Shown in pieces: positions 9,905-21,899 of a stretch of 64,000 nucleotides of DNA. The DNA is taken from NCBI GenBank assembly GCA_028023455.1, contig JAQFVV010000071.1, forward strand, positions 6,278,650-6,342,649, read 5' to 3'. The notes beneath the pieces were generated by a model, which worked only from the letters and a program-made list of their open reading frames with translations, had not been told where the DNA came from and made no database searches. The stretch comes from Epiperipatus broadwayi (lineage: Eukaryota > Onychophora > Udeonychophora > Euonychophora > Peripatidae). Every line of letters starts with the position of its first letter. Position 1 is the first letter of the stretch. The translations under genes and the position numbers were made by a program.

Positions 9905-12900
9905 CATCATCATCATCATCATCATCAACCATTATCAATCCACTGCAGGATGAAGGTCTCTCCAAGTTTAATCCATCTTCTCCGATCTTTAGCTTCTCTT
10001 CTCCACAACATCCCTGCACATTTTCTTATTTCATCCATCCATCTCACATGTGGTCTCTTTCTGGGTCTTTTACAATCTCTTGGAATCCAGTTTAAAATTT
10101 CAATTGTCCATCTATTATCATCTCTTCTAGCAATATGTCCAGCCCAACTCCATTTCAATCTTTTAATTTTTTCAATAAGGTCAGTAACACCTGTTTGTTG
10201 TCTTACCCATACATTGCATTTTCGATCTCTTCTTGTTACTCCCAACATACATCTCTCCATACTCCTTTGAGTGGTCTGAAGTCTCTGTATTGCTCTTCTA
10301 TTAAGTGTCCAAGTCTCAGATCCATAAGTAAGAACTGGTAAAACACATTTGTTAAAAACCATCCTTTTCAAACACATAGGCATATTTCCTTTTAGTATCA
10401 AGTTATTTCTACCAAAAGCACTCCAACCAAGTTTAATTCTATGATTAATTTCCTCCATTATGTTTCCATCTGCATTAATAATCTGACCAAGGTATTTGTA
10501 ACTGTTAACTTCTTCTAATTCTTCATAATCAATCTTTATTTTCATATTTTGAGCAAATCAATTAAACATTACTTTAGTCTTTTTAACATTTATCTTTAGT
10601 CCTACTTTTCTACTTTCATCTGCTAACTCCTGCAACATTTCCTGCAGCTCTGAAGCATTATTTGCAAAAACAACTACATCATCTGTGAAATCTAAATGAC
10701 TTAAATACTCTCCATTTACTTTCACTCCTTTAGTTTCCCATTTTAATCCACAAAATACTTCTTGCAGCACTGCTGTAAAGAGTTTTGGAGATATGGAGTC
10801 ACCTTGTCTTACACCTTTCTCAATGTTGATTTTTCCAGTATCATTATGTAATCTAATTGTTGCTGTTGCATTTTTATAAATATTCTTTAAAATATGACAA
10901 TATCCTGGATCTATACCTTGATGATCCAATGCTAATCACTGAAGAAATGTGTATAGAATCGAATGCCTTTTCATAATCTACAAATCCAAAACATAATGAC
11001 AACTCATATTCGTTTGTCCTTTCTATGACTTCTCTCAATACCTGGATATGATCTATTGTACTAAAACCACTTTTAAATCCAGCTTGTTCTCTTGGTTGGT
11101 GGAAATCAAAGTTCTCTGTAGACGAGTTGTAATTATCTTGGTAAAAATTTTATATAAAACTGATAGAAGGCTGATAGGTCTGTAATTTCTAATATCTTCT
11201 TTATCACCTTTTTTAAATATTAATATTATTACTGCATTCTTCCAATCTTCCGGTACATCTTTATTATTTAGACATTTGGTATATAACTTTGCTAAAATTG
11301 TTTCTATTTCTTCGCCTGCTTCTTTTAATATATCAATTATAATTCCATCATTTCCTGGAGCCTTTCCTTTCTTCATACACTTAATTGCATGTCTCACTTC
11401 TTCATTTAAAATTCTGGGCAATTCGGAAGATGTAATAGATATAGGAGGTACTTGTTCTTTATTACTATATAATTCTTGATAAAAATCTTCTACCAATTTC
11501 ATGATGTCATCTCTCTTTTTAGTAATAATTCCATCTTTTTTTCTTATTGCAGATATAAATTTCCTACCAATACCAAAATGTTGTTTAACATTTTTGAGAC
11601 TTTTATTTTCTTCTACAGCTTTCCTTGCTATTTCACAGTTATACTTTCTTATATCATTTTCAACTCTTTTCCGTACCATTTTACAAAATTCGAGATATTC
11701 AATTCTTTTTAATACATCATTTTTGTATATCTTCATATTCCTTCTTTTCTTCATAAATTCTCTAGTCTCAGTAGAAATTTTATTAGTCATTTGCTGCTTT
11801 TTTCTACCAGCTATGTTTGTTGCAGTTTTTAAAAGTGTATCAGTTATTTTCATATTAATTTCATTCAAATCTGAATCATGTTCAAAATCTCCTAACACTT
11901 GAAACCTATTTGTAAGTTCCAATTTAAATTCATTAGAACGTTTCTGAAGATTAGGAATATCAACTGTAAATATTGTTTTTCTTAATAATTTTTGTCTCTC
12001 TAGTTTTACATTAACACGTAACTTACACCTTACTAATCGATGATCACTTCCTGTGTTAAATTTATTAAGAACATTACAATCTTGAAATATGTATTTTCTG
12101 TTAGTCAAAATATAATCCAATTCTGCTGTACCTTCATTTGGATGCTTCCATGTCCATTTCCTTTTAACATTTTTCTCAAAAAATGAATTCATAATATAAA
12201 GTTTTTCTTTTTCTGCAAACTCCACAAGTCTATGTCCTCTCTCATTTCTATTACCATAACCAAAATTACCTATAGCAATTTCATCTTTCATTTGTCTACC
12301 AATTCTAGCATTAAAATCTCCCATAACAATTTTAAAATGTTGTTTACTCTGATCAAAAGCCTTTTGTACATCCATATAAAAATCTTCTACTACTTCATCA
12401 CTATGAGAACTTATTGGGGCATAAACCTGAATTATCTGCATTTGGTATCTGCTATTAAGTTGTATAACTAATCTTGCCACTCTGTCCGATACACCATCAA
12501 TCTCCACAATATTGTTCTTCCACTTTTTATTTATAATGAATCCTACTCCACTTGTATTTCTAATATGTGTGTCTTTATAATAGAGTATATGTCCACTTTT
12601 TAAATCAATTGTTTCTTCTCCTTTTCTTCTAACTTCACAAAGTCCAATAATGTCCCATTTAATATAAGACAATTCTTCTAATTCTTGCAATCTTCCTTCA
12701 CTTGAAAGTGATCTGCAGTTGTAAGTACCTAAATAAAATGTCGTCATCAAATGGCAGCCTGGGTCCGCAATCAGGGGATTCTTAGTACCCTCCACCTTCG
12801 GCCACCAACCGCTGCCTTGGTTGGTGACTTTACAGCCTCCTGGGAATAAGGGCCATGCTTTATTTTTGTCTGTCATAATTGTATATATGTATTGGTAAAA

Positions 12901-13200
12901 TATTTATCATTTACCCAAACATTCATTCTGCCTTATCAGGCACTGAGAAGAAAGACCATGGTGTTTCTTGATCTTAAACTCAGAGGTAAAAAGCCAATAA
13001 ACTCACCATGCTGGCTAATGCGTGTTGGTGAGCAGCCCATCCATGTTCGTATACTATATGAATAATCACATAGTAATAACAGCTGCAACGACAAGAATGT
13101 ATGGAGTGGACATTAGGAATTTGCCCTGCTTGGTTCCTTTAAGGCCTCCAAGAGGAATCAAAGGGTCTCCTTTCAGTTAATAGCAAACTCCTTTCTGCAG
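9905..13200 (-). mobile_element. RTE-clade retrotransposon copy 1, nearly full length, broken
   Basis: Same structure as the intact element at 35525-38821: a 5' untranslated leader (12877-13200), one long frame, and a (TGATGA)-type 3' tail at 9905-9927 instead of poly-A, as is usual for RTE. Both ends touch TA microsatellite sequence, so a target duplication cannot be read. DNA similarity to the intact copy is high, so it inserted recently and then decayed by a few point lesions. Confidence 0.85.
9925..12876 (-). pseudogene. RTE endonuclease/reverse transcriptase, three lesions
   Basis: Homologous over its whole length to the 985-residue protein at 35846-38803. The first part (12876-11053) keeps the endonuclease and the N-terminal RT motifs. 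It ends in a one-base deletion near 11110, relative to the intact copy. A two-base deletion near 10934 shifts frame again. An Arg codon has become TGA near 10548, just before the last 206 residues (9925-10545). A one-residue in-frame deletion lies early in the endonuclease. The catalytic DD box reads FTDD (Ala to Thr), also a likely loss. It could not make an active full-length protein. Antisense open frames across it are by-products. Confidence 0.85.

Positions 13201-13202
<2 letters not shown>

Positions 13203-13250
<48 letters not shown>
13203..13250. repeat. (TA)24 microsatellite between two RTE copies
   Basis: An uninterrupted TA run lying between the 5' end of the minus-strand RTE copy and the truncation point of the plus-strand copy. 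A second TA run (9889-9903) lies at the other end of the first copy, so that element may have inserted into a TA tract. Confidence 0.9.
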
Positions 13251-13252
<2 letters not shown>

Positions 13253-13909
13253 CGATTTGCTCAAAATATAAAAATAAAGATTGATTATGAAGAATTAGAA
13301 GAAGTTAACAGTTACAAATACCTTGGTCAGATTATTAATACAGATGGAAACATAATGGAGGAAATTAATCATAGAATTAAACTTAGTTGGAGTGCTTTTG
13401 GTAGAAATAACTTGATACTAAAAGGAAATATGCCTATGTGTTTGAAAAGGATGGTTTTTAACAAATGTGTTTTACCAGTTCTTACTTATGGATCTGAGAC
13501 TTGGACACTTAATGGAAGAGCAATACAGAGACTTCAGACCACTCAAAGGAGTATGGAGAGATGTATGTTGGGAGTAACTAGAAGAGATCGAAAATGCAAT
13601 GTATGGGTAAGACAACAAACAGGTGTTACTGACCTTATTGAAAAAATTAAAAGATTGAAATGGAGTTGGGCTGGACATATTGCTAGAAGAGATGATAATA
13701 GATGGACAATTGAAATTTTAAACTGGATTCCAAGAGATTGTAAAAGACCCAGAAAGAGACCACATGTGAGATGGATGGATGAAATAAGAAAATGTGCAGG
13801 AATGTTGTGGAGAAGAGAAGCTAAAGATCGGAGAAGATGGATTAAACTTAGAGAGACCTTCATCCTGCAGTGGATTGATAATGGTTAATGATGATGATGA
13901 TGATGATGA
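13251..13909 (+). mobile_element. RTE copy 2, 5'-truncated
   Basis: Starts abruptly at sequence corresponding to residue 774 of the intact protein and runs in frame to the natural stop, then the GATGAT tail (13887-13909). The open part (13251-13888) encodes the C-terminal region after the RT domain, containing the YLGQII and TYGSETWTL motifs. 5' truncation is the usual outcome of target-primed reverse transcription. It cannot act alone because the endonuclease and RT catalytic residues are absent. Confidence 0.85.
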
Positions 13910-13989
13910 TATATTCACCTTAATGATATAGACTTCATTAGTTTTAATGTAACTCGAAAATAAAGTTTCTGTTCGATTTCAATTAATTG

Positions 13990-14400
13990 AGGTCTGCCGA
14001 TCCCTCATATATGTATGTAAATGGATTACGTCCTGTACATAAGGAGTCAGAGTGACTTGTGATCAACATGGGTAGGATGAGAAGGTTGGCACTAAGTGGG
14101 CTTTGAGCGTTTCTTCATCAGATTTTCAATGAAATGGACGGCTGAAGAGTTATGAGGCGGAGTGTTTGAAGCCTGTTCATTAAACTATGAAGATTGGCTA
14201 TCTTAATATAAGCTGAGCTTTGATTGTATATATGTGTGGAGATGATAATCTGGACTAACTGATGAGTGCTGGTTTAGCACGAAATACATATATTGGTGAT
14301 TATTTATCTTTTTGACATGGTGTGATCAAGTATATCAGCGGTATGAGATAACATGGATGATTATGAAAGTCTGAGTTCAAACCCCCTATATAATATATAA
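13990..14400 (+). repeat. Family E nearly full copy (E4) with intact ribozyme core
   Basis: Shares all blocks of E3 in the same order, from the TCCTGTACATAAGGAGTCAG block to GAGTTCAAACCCCC. Here the ribozyme core is unmutated. The A-box-like ATCAGCGGTATGAGA and the B-box-like block follow it. Non-coding. Confidence 0.65.
14251..14340 (+). ncRNA. Hammerhead-like core in E4
   Basis: CTGATGA (14259-14265), stem II GTGCT/AGCAC (14266-14270 with 14276-14280, loop GGTTT) and GAAA (14281-14284) match the hammerhead consensus exactly. A stem III between 14284-14289 and 14330-14335 is possible with one mismatch and would place an ATC triplet at 14334-14336. Stem I is weak in this copy, so activity is doubtful. 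Confidence 0.5.
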
Positions 14401-14829
14401 GTTGGTAAAGTTGTGTTTGTATAAACTTCAGTGTGTGTGTAATTATTTTTAAATGAATCTGCATCTTATATTTTACATTATTAATTTTAAATAACATTAT
14501 TAAATTTGAAAATAAAAAATCAATAAAAGAATGTTTTATTTTGAAAAGTCTTATTTTTTTTAACCATGTTTAAAATTAATTTCTATTCAAAAATCTTATG
14601 TTTTATTTGTATAAAATAATGCGGAGAAAAAAAATCACACGTAATAAAAAACAATAAAGGCTGATTTAAGTCAAGACATAATAATGATTAATGATGCATC
14701 AAAACATAACTTTTTTATTTATAGAGTAAAGCCTTATTTGAAACATAATGTATTATCTTTCGATGTAATAAGATTTAAATTTACAGCTCAAATCATAATA
14801 TTGATGACTCAATATAGCACAGATATAGC
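14401..14829. other. AT-rich, no recognised feature
   Basis: Nothing was recognised. Confidence 0.4.
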
Positions 14830-15090
14830 TTTGAGTGAGTTTGAAGTCCTGTCCATTAAAGTATAAAGATTGGCTATCTTAATATAAAGCTGAGCACTGA
14901 TTGTGTATATGTGTGGAGGTAGCAATCTGGATCAATTGATGATTGTTGGTTTAGCATGAAATACATAAATTGGTGATTATTTATCTTTTCAACATTGTGT
15001 GATCAGATGGGTCAGCAATATTAGATGGCATGGAGAGTTGAGAGTCGTGTGAAAGTCTTGAGTTCGAATCTCTTATATATTACATTATAT
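14830..15090 (+). repeat. Family E partial copy (E5)
   Basis: Retains the GCCTATCTTAATATAAAGCTGAGC-like block region, a mutated core (TTGATGA) with GAAA, and GAGTTCGAATCTC, a good B-box match. The 5' third of the family is missing. Confidence 0.55.
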
Positions 15091-15159
15091 ATGTGCAGGT
15101 GTGTGTAAACCTGTGCAGTATATTAAATTAAATATTATTTAAAGCAATTGCGTGAGAAT

Positions 15160-15950
15160 GGGGCTAGTGAAAGTTATTGAGATGTCAAAATAGCACGGAG
15201 ACGTACATATTGACATCTCTTTAACAACACAGATATATTATTCATTAACTGAGATTTAAAATGCATATTTGGGATGGGAATAATCTCTAGTTTATTAAAT
15301 GATTAATAATAATCATTAGTTGTAATTACAAATTTATTTAACGCACATTGATTACGTAAGTAATATTTACTAAGGCAATAAACCAATGCGTAAGCTTGTG
15401 GTTAAGACCTGTAGAGGTCCCTACCTTCGCATTTTCAACCGCATATGCTTTAGGTTTCTTGCCTTATTAAATATTAATAATCATTAGTATGTTTACACAA
15501 AGATGTTTGTGTCAAAAGTTGTTAGTGCACAAAGTTTAACACTTATATAAACTGTAATAATAAGCTATCTGTAAATGCTGAACAAATGAAAAAATTATGA
15601 TCTGGGCCAACTGTTGAGTGCTGGCTTAGCACGAAATATGTGTCATGGAGATGATTTGTATTTCTCATATATCTTTAGTCATATGGTTTAGGAACGTGTA
15701 ATGGGATAGAAGTTTGAGATATTTTTAAAAATATGTATATGAAGTTAAGCTATAAATGCATATATATACGAAGTTAAATTGTAACATATGATATATGTTT
15801 TACTCACTTGGAAAAGTGTAGTGAAAGTTTCAAATGTATCCATAAGGGGAGAGAATGGTCTTACGGATGATTGTTGATATGAGAGAGCTAAGATAAAATA
15901 TGCATTGATAAAAACAAAAAGATTTGAAAAAATATTATAGTTTAATATAA
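15160..15950 (+). repeat. Family H copy 1, with a 155-bp insertion
   Basis: Collinear with 21185-22870: the GAGATTTAAA block, AATCTCTAGTTTA, a G-like segment, an E-like ribozyme core mutated to CTGTTGA with GTGCT...AGCAC-GAAA (about 15618-15643), GTATATGAAGTTAAGC, and a closing ATGCA-TGATA block. This is a composite of G and E modules plus its own tail. It is split at 15320-15474 by another element. Confidence 0.55.
15320..15474. mobile_element. Short insertion with 13-bp target duplication
   Basis: Flanked by TAATAATCATTAG at 15307-15319 and 15475-15487. The other family H copy has a single uninterrupted site, which proves insertion. The insert is 155 bp, contains an A-box-like AAGCTTGTGGTTAAGAC and has no coding capacity. 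The duplication length fits a retroposed short element. I do not recognise the family. Confidence 0.65.
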
Positions 15951-16423
15951 AAATAAAATATTATAGTTTAATATAAAAATATTTTAAATAATATAAAAAC
16001 ATATTTCAGTTAAACTACTATTTTTTTCAGAATCAATGATAACATCTATTAGTTCGGAAATAGATTTTTTTTTTTAATAACTCCGTTTTTATATATTATT
16101 CATAATTCATTTATTAGAACCATTCATAAGTAAGTGTGGTAATTTATCCTCCCCCCTCCCCCAATTTATTGAAAAAAAAAAAGAGTTTTGCAGTAAGTAA
16201 AAAACCAATCGTGAAACCACAAATGAATCCATGCATGCCACACCTTGTGTCAGTTTATTTGACATATTGTTATACTTTTAATTTTTGTTTTGTCACAAAC
16301 TTTTCTCTAAATTTTAATGTACAGCTTTCCACAATATTCTATCTTGAGATGCAGCCTTTCAACAAAAAAAAATGATCTCGCATCTTTTTAGAATATCTTT
16401 GAAATATTTTTTAAAAAGCAAAC
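15951..16423. other. AT-rich, no recognised feature
   Basis: Nothing was recognised. A short duplicated run (ATATTATAGTTTAATATAAA) occurs near 15932-15985. Confidence 0.4.
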
Positions 16424-16590
16424 TCCCCCCTCTCTCTCTCTTTCTCTCTCTCCCTCCCTCTCTCTCTCCCTCTCTCTCACTCACTCATTCATTCTCACCC
16501 ACTCTCGCTCTCTCTCACTCACTCTCACTCATTCACTCACTCACTCTCACTCTTTCACTCACTCTCTCACTCACTCACTCACACATAAAA
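16424..16590. repeat. TC/CTCA-rich microsatellite
   Basis: Alternating CT, CCCT and CACT units. It accounts for the Ser/Leu-rich open frame across it, which is not a gene. Confidence 0.9.
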
Positions 16591-17369
16591 ACATTCAAGT
16601 TTATCACGAATTATTTTTTTTTAATCTGTTACTATCTATTCTCTCTATATATATAATCTGTTATAGATTTCCCTTACATCAATAAGCTTAATAATCACCA
16701 CATTCAATAAATTGGAAAAATATATGAGTGTTTTTTGTTTTATTCAACTAAAATATTTTCAGAACTTATGAAAATCCTTAAATGAAAAAAAAAATTTCTG
16801 CCTTTTAAGTATATATAATTGTGTGTGTGTCTACGTTAGTAAAGTCTCTGAACAAGAATTATATAAACATTTATGAAAATAGTATTATATTATTTATATA
16901 TATATTATGCGAAAGCATTGAAAATATACTTGGTGCTAATAATTCAATAAACATATTTGAACTCTGATTTAGTATTTCTTTTTTTATATTCGTATATATA
17001 CTTGTATGTATATAAGCTAAACGAATTCCAAGTTTGATTCAATCTCTGTTCAAGTCCATTTTATGGATTGGTGCATATATGCATATATTGATAATATTAA
17101 TAATACTTTTAAATATAACTTTTTATGTTTATATAATAATAAATGAATAATGTATACATTTAATATCTTTAATAATAGTGAAAATTACATCTGAGCTAGT
17201 TGCCACTTCTTCATTTAAATTATATATATATATATAAAACTTAACATATATATAAGTTAAAAAACTTATATATATATATATAAGTTAAGCACATCCTTCC
17301 AAATTAAATGCCAGTACTCCATAAGTGTGTTGTCTCGGACAAAGAAGCTTTTAATTTAATTGAGTACCA
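16591..17369. other. AT-rich with TA runs
   Basis: TA-rich patches at about 17220-17237 and 17262-17283, the second within a small palindrome centred near 17257. No gene. Confidence 0.45.
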
Positions 17370-17580
17370 AGCTAAGCACTTTCGGGAGATATGTACTCCC
17401 ATTTTCATAGCTAGGCTGTAGTGAGAAAATAACTATACTGAATGTAATATGCAAATTCATGTAAATCTGAGTGCATAAGTTATAACGTCCATTTTCTCGA
17501 TATGAAGAAGCAGACTTCTTTTCTGTTGATTGCAGTGGGTCACTTGCTAAGTAGCAATCTTCTTTAACTTTACGCACTTA
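17370..17580. repeat. Family A repeat, copy 2
   Basis: Contains AAGCACTTTCGGGAG, TTTTCATAGCTAGG and ATATGCAAATTCATG in the same order as copies at 2219 and 22390 (reversed). The minus-strand frame across it is not conserved. Confidence 0.5.
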
Positions 17581-18165
17581 TAACTTTATATATGTCATTG
17601 AAGTAAAACTTTATTTATAATGGTACGTAGAATACAACTTTGTTTGGGTTTATAAAAAAGTGTTCTATTATTAACTCCGTATATCTAATGATGCATTTGT
17701 GAAAAGAAATTAGAATTCTGGACGTTTTAACATCCTTTTATCTCTTAATCATATTATTACATCTTATTAAGTTTATATATAGATAGACTATTACTAATCC
17801 AAACTGCATGAATTCAAACTCTTTTAATTTTCCCCATTTTAGTACAGTCAACTTGGCACATGAGGACTATAATTGCCATAACGTACTTAGTATACATTAA
17901 TGAAAAAATTTTATTCTAAAAAATATAGATGAAAATCTGAGTAACTATATAAATGCATGTGATAGATATTAATTCTCCACTGCGCATGACATGTAAAATC
18001 AAAATCAATTGCAATTCTATGTTACAAATTTATTTCCCTTAATTTAACAGATGAAACAGAAAAATAGATTGCAGCATTTAAAGTCAGATTACTATTATTT
18101 AAAGGGTGATTAAAGAAAACCATGTAATTGTACTTTAATATCCATAATACATTTTTATAAAGATA
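17581..18165. other. AT-rich, no recognised feature
   Basis: Nothing was recognised. Confidence 0.4.
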
Positions 18166-18175
18166 TAAAACTTAT

Positions 18176-18283
18176 CTCTTTTTTTTTCCATGTGTCATAG
18201 CATCGGCCGGGATGCGAACCTGCTATCCTGGGCCAACTGCTTGTAAGGCCGCTGTGCTGACCTTTCGAACACCAACGCTTGAT
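18176..18283 (-). mobile_element. tRNA-derived SINE, family J copy 1
   Basis: On the minus strand a tRNA-like head runs from the GTTGGTGTTCGAAAGG A-box region through a loop TTACAAG to GGTTCGCATCC (B box), ending in a poly-A (T-rich on the plus strand, 18176-18187). TAAAACTTAT repeats on both sides (18166-18175 and 18284-18293), consistent with retroposition. A 108-bp unit with no LINE-like tail beyond poly-A. Other copies at 31524, 48578 and 63944. Confidence 0.7.
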
Positions 18284-18293
18284 TAAAACTTAT

Positions 18294-18704
18294 TTTTAAC
18301 ATAAAATTTTCAATTATTTACAGTAATTCAAAAGAGCAAAAATTGTGATCTTATGCTAATAACTATTTTCCAAAAACAAATAAAATAGCTAGAATGTGTT
18401 AACAGCTTCTAATATAAAATCAAATCATTATTACTTTACTCAAGATTTAAAGAAACATGAAGGCCAGAATTTAACTTCCATATTACATTATTATAAAGAG
18501 CTTAAACAAATACCATGCGAATGTGGAAGGATGTAACCCAGTCACTCTATCGAAAAGCAATTAAAGGATCACCAATTCGGGATTACAAACGAAAAAACAG
18601 ATGATTCTAAAATAGTGGTATCCATATGTACCAAAGAACATGTGTTTTATTGTAAAAAGAGGAAAATATTAGAGAAAGAAGAAAAATTACAATTGAAGAA
18701 GCTG
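18294..18704. other. AT-rich, no recognised feature
   Basis: Nothing was recognised. Confidence 0.4.
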
Positions 18705-19075
18705 CTATTAAAACAGGCAAACTCTCCTTACATTAGTGTCACACAGTGTAAGCCAGAGTAATCAATGGATGCCTGAAGGCTTGTGCATAAAATCCCTATC
18801 TAGTGCCTACTCATCCAATTTCCACAGACTAGTTTCTAGCATGTGGGTTTTGTCAGAGAGGAGCTTTGGATCTGAGTCACAAGCCAGAAACTAGTCTGGG
18901 GATATTGAATGAGTAGGCACTAAATAGGGATTTTATGCACAAGCCTTCTGGCATCCATTGATTATTTTGACTTGCACTGAGTGGCACTTCTATAAGAAGA
19001 GTTTTTCCTGATTTAATAACAGTTATGAGCAAGCATAAATAATGTGATCATGCGATGTTTAGTAGTTTAAAGAAG
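18705..19075. repeat. Family D palindromic dimer (D2)
   Basis: Left arm about 18710-18870 (minus-oriented unit) and right arm about 18878-19030 (plus-oriented) are inverted copies, followed by the family 3' block ending near GTGATCATGCGATG. The left unit reads CTGACAA...GAAACTAGTC on the minus strand. The right unit has lost the CTGATGA half but keeps GAAACTAGTC. Neither ribozyme copy is intact. Confidence 0.75.
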
Positions 19076-19234
19076 CTTCTCACACAACAATGGCAAATAA
19101 CACCATATTGTGATAATTCAAAATGTTTGACCATCATTCATTAACCTGACTTTAGAAAAGATAGGGAATCAGAAGTTCTATCATAGAATGTTATCTTTTG
19201 ATAGGATAGTGGTATATCTGAATGTGTGTGATAA

Positions 19235-19800
19235 TGGCATTTTAGTTGTAGTTATATATTTGATCATTTCCATCATCTAATATTAAATATTGAATGTCTT
19301 TAGAAAATGTTTTAAACTGTAAATCTTCTAATTACATTCAACTGTTAGTAATAGCACTCAGGTTAGTGTAGTCACAATGTTTCAAATGATATTATTTTTC
19401 TCTCTTCTTCGAGTGTTAATATCCTTACTAGTGGCAATATTAGCCTGGGAATCGAACCTTGATCTGGATTTTTGAATAATGAAATTTAAGGTAGCAACTG
19501 AGCTGTTCCATCAAAATTTGGCTAGGACATTATTTTAAAATTCAATATTCATAAATCTAAATGTCAGATTCAATTCCCATGCCAGTTTCTGTCACCGGTC
19601 AATCCAGAAACACCTGGAGAAGAAAGGAGAATAATACTGCTGAAAATGTTGCGCTATATACTAGCCTTGGGGTGCTATTACTAATAGTTGAATGTATTTG
19701 AAAAGTTTAAAGTTTAAATTTTTCTAAGAAAACATTTAACAATTATTAGTAATGGCGAAATTATCCTACATATAATTCCTAATCTGTTTGGAGGTCCTGA
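19235..19800. repeat. Family G palindromic dimer (G1)
   Basis: Two inverted units meet near 19535. Each unit has a tRNA-like head (a B-box-like GATTCAATTCCC is visible at 19567-19578, and its mirror GGGAATCGAACC at 19447), then a CTGAAGA/CTGGAGA relic of a hammerhead-like core, then sequence ending in TTCTAA(A)GACATT and a GATGGAAAT block. The minus unit keeps GAAAC (about 19380) but its core reads CTCGAAGA. Non-coding. Confidence 0.65.
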
Positions 19801-21184
19801 CGATCTATATAATATTATCCAAAAGTAAAAGATTTGAGATTCTACTTTAAGAAATTAATATAATGTATCTGGATTAAGTCAGCTACTTGATATAATATAA
19901 TGTGAACAAACAATCTCATGTTTTATATTTTTATATGTTCATATTTTATTATGAATAACTTTAATTTATTCTTAAACTGTATGACTGTGTATCTATTCAC
20001 AATTCCGCTTGACAATCAAGATCAAACTATTTAAGATTTTATGCTAAAAGTTTATTTTAAAAAAAGAAATGGTGACCATTTTAATGCCATGCATTGCTAC
20101 ATCACTCTAATTCAGTGTAAAAATATGAATTCAAAATATACTATAGTTTTTTTTTTTATGATAAAAATTTAATTATTCAAAAGAGATGACTGTTTATATA
20201 TTCACATATATCTGACCAATCTAAATTAATCTGGGACATTTTCTGGATGGCTAGATAGAGATTTGTTATGGATCAGCTAGATTGTCTCAGGACCAAATAT
20301 CTAAGACAAAGTTCTAAGATTGATTGTAATATGAAAACTTTTTCCTAAGTTTATCAGGCCTAAACTTGTACCCAGATCATGGGAATATTACATGGTTGTG
20401 TTTCTCCTTTTTATTAGAGCCTTAAATTTGCAGTAGCTTCACCAGAATATAATGTGTGCCTTGTTTACATCTCACTGAAATTAAATGGGTATATCTCTGC
20501 AATATGTACCATCTCACATCTTTTTGTTGATTTCCATTAAATGTAATATAATACATGTTTGCTCTTTGCTAAGTTGAGGAAAACACCTTTTTGTTATTCA
20601 TTTTTGTCAAAAAGTGAATAATGATATGCTACCGTATTCACAGGCCACCTTGAGCACTCTTCATTATCTGTAGAAAATTCTGTTTTTAATATCAAAATAA
20701 ATATTTATTATGCTGTGACTTGATTAAAAAAGTTTTCCCAAGCAATAAACTGTTAAATTATTTTTGCACTATGGTTTGGAACAGTGGTAAATTAGCAAAC
20801 TCTATAACTCAGACCCATGAATCTCTATCTTTAACCCTGTTACTTCCTGTGCTTGAATTTTAAATGAATGTCAAGTAATAAATTATTCAATTTTTAATGT
20901 ATAAACACATTTTCCACATGAATTTTTACAAATAATAATACTACATATGGAACTCAGAATTATTTTTAATGGGAATTTATAGTTTGTGTGCAGGTGGATG
21001 ATTATGATGTGGTATGGCTAAGATGAAAAAGACATTGATTAAAAACAAAAAACTTGAAACTATATGTTACAGTGCAATGATTGTAAAATCTTTCACAAGT
21101 TTGTTAAAAGTGGATGGAAACCAGTTCCCAATCTGCTTGAGAATAGTACACTGGATATTATCAAACTGTCAACATGGGCATGAA
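19801..21184. other. AT-rich, no recognised feature
   Basis: About 1.4 kb with no gene or repeat that I can identify. Confidence 0.4.
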
Positions 21185-21899
21185 GATTAGGATATTGCTA
21201 TATCTGTAACAGTACAGACATTTTATTCTTTTACTGAGATTTAAAGTACGTATTTGGGTTAAGGATAATCTCTAGTTTAATAAATTATTAATAATAATCA
21301 TTAATATATTTACATAAAGTAATTTGTTTCAAAGTTGTGAGTGTAGAAAGTTTGAAGCTTGTAATCAAACTATAGTACAAATCTATCTATATAATACTAA
21401 CCAAATGATGAAAATATCTATAAGAGATTATGATCTGCAATTGATGAGTGCTTGTTCAGCATGAAATGCACATCTTGGGGAAATTTTGTTTTTGATCATA
21501 TGAGGGCATAACCAAAAAATGGAATCTTTTTCTGAGGGATGAGCACATCAAAGCACAGGATTTTGCCACTAGATGCCTTTTGTTGTGACACCACTGCATC
21601 AGTTTGCCAATCACTCATCATTAAGTGAAATTGTGCTAGTTCATAGTAAATTGTTCTGTCTGACTTATTTGTCAATTTTTGTGATGATTGATAAGTTGGA
21701 ACAATATGGAATTCTGTTTTCTGCTAAAGGAAACAGTAGGAAAAACAGTTATAATGCTTGAAATAACTTACATGTGAGCTGCTCTGTGAAAAATACAAGT
21801 TTAAAAGTGTTTTAATGGAATTGTCAAATTGACCACATTCCAAAAAATGTGGCTAGTGAAGTCTAATATGAAGATGCTGCTGATTTTCTTTTGATGCAA

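Noticed and set aside
9875-12471. Plus-strand frames across the RTE copy
   Set aside because: Antisense shadows of the RTE coding strand; the same shadows appear opposite the intact copy at 36254-38830 and opposite copy 2 at 13472-13918.
16372-16656. Ser/Leu-rich open frame
   Set aside because: Explained by the TC/CTCA microsatellite.
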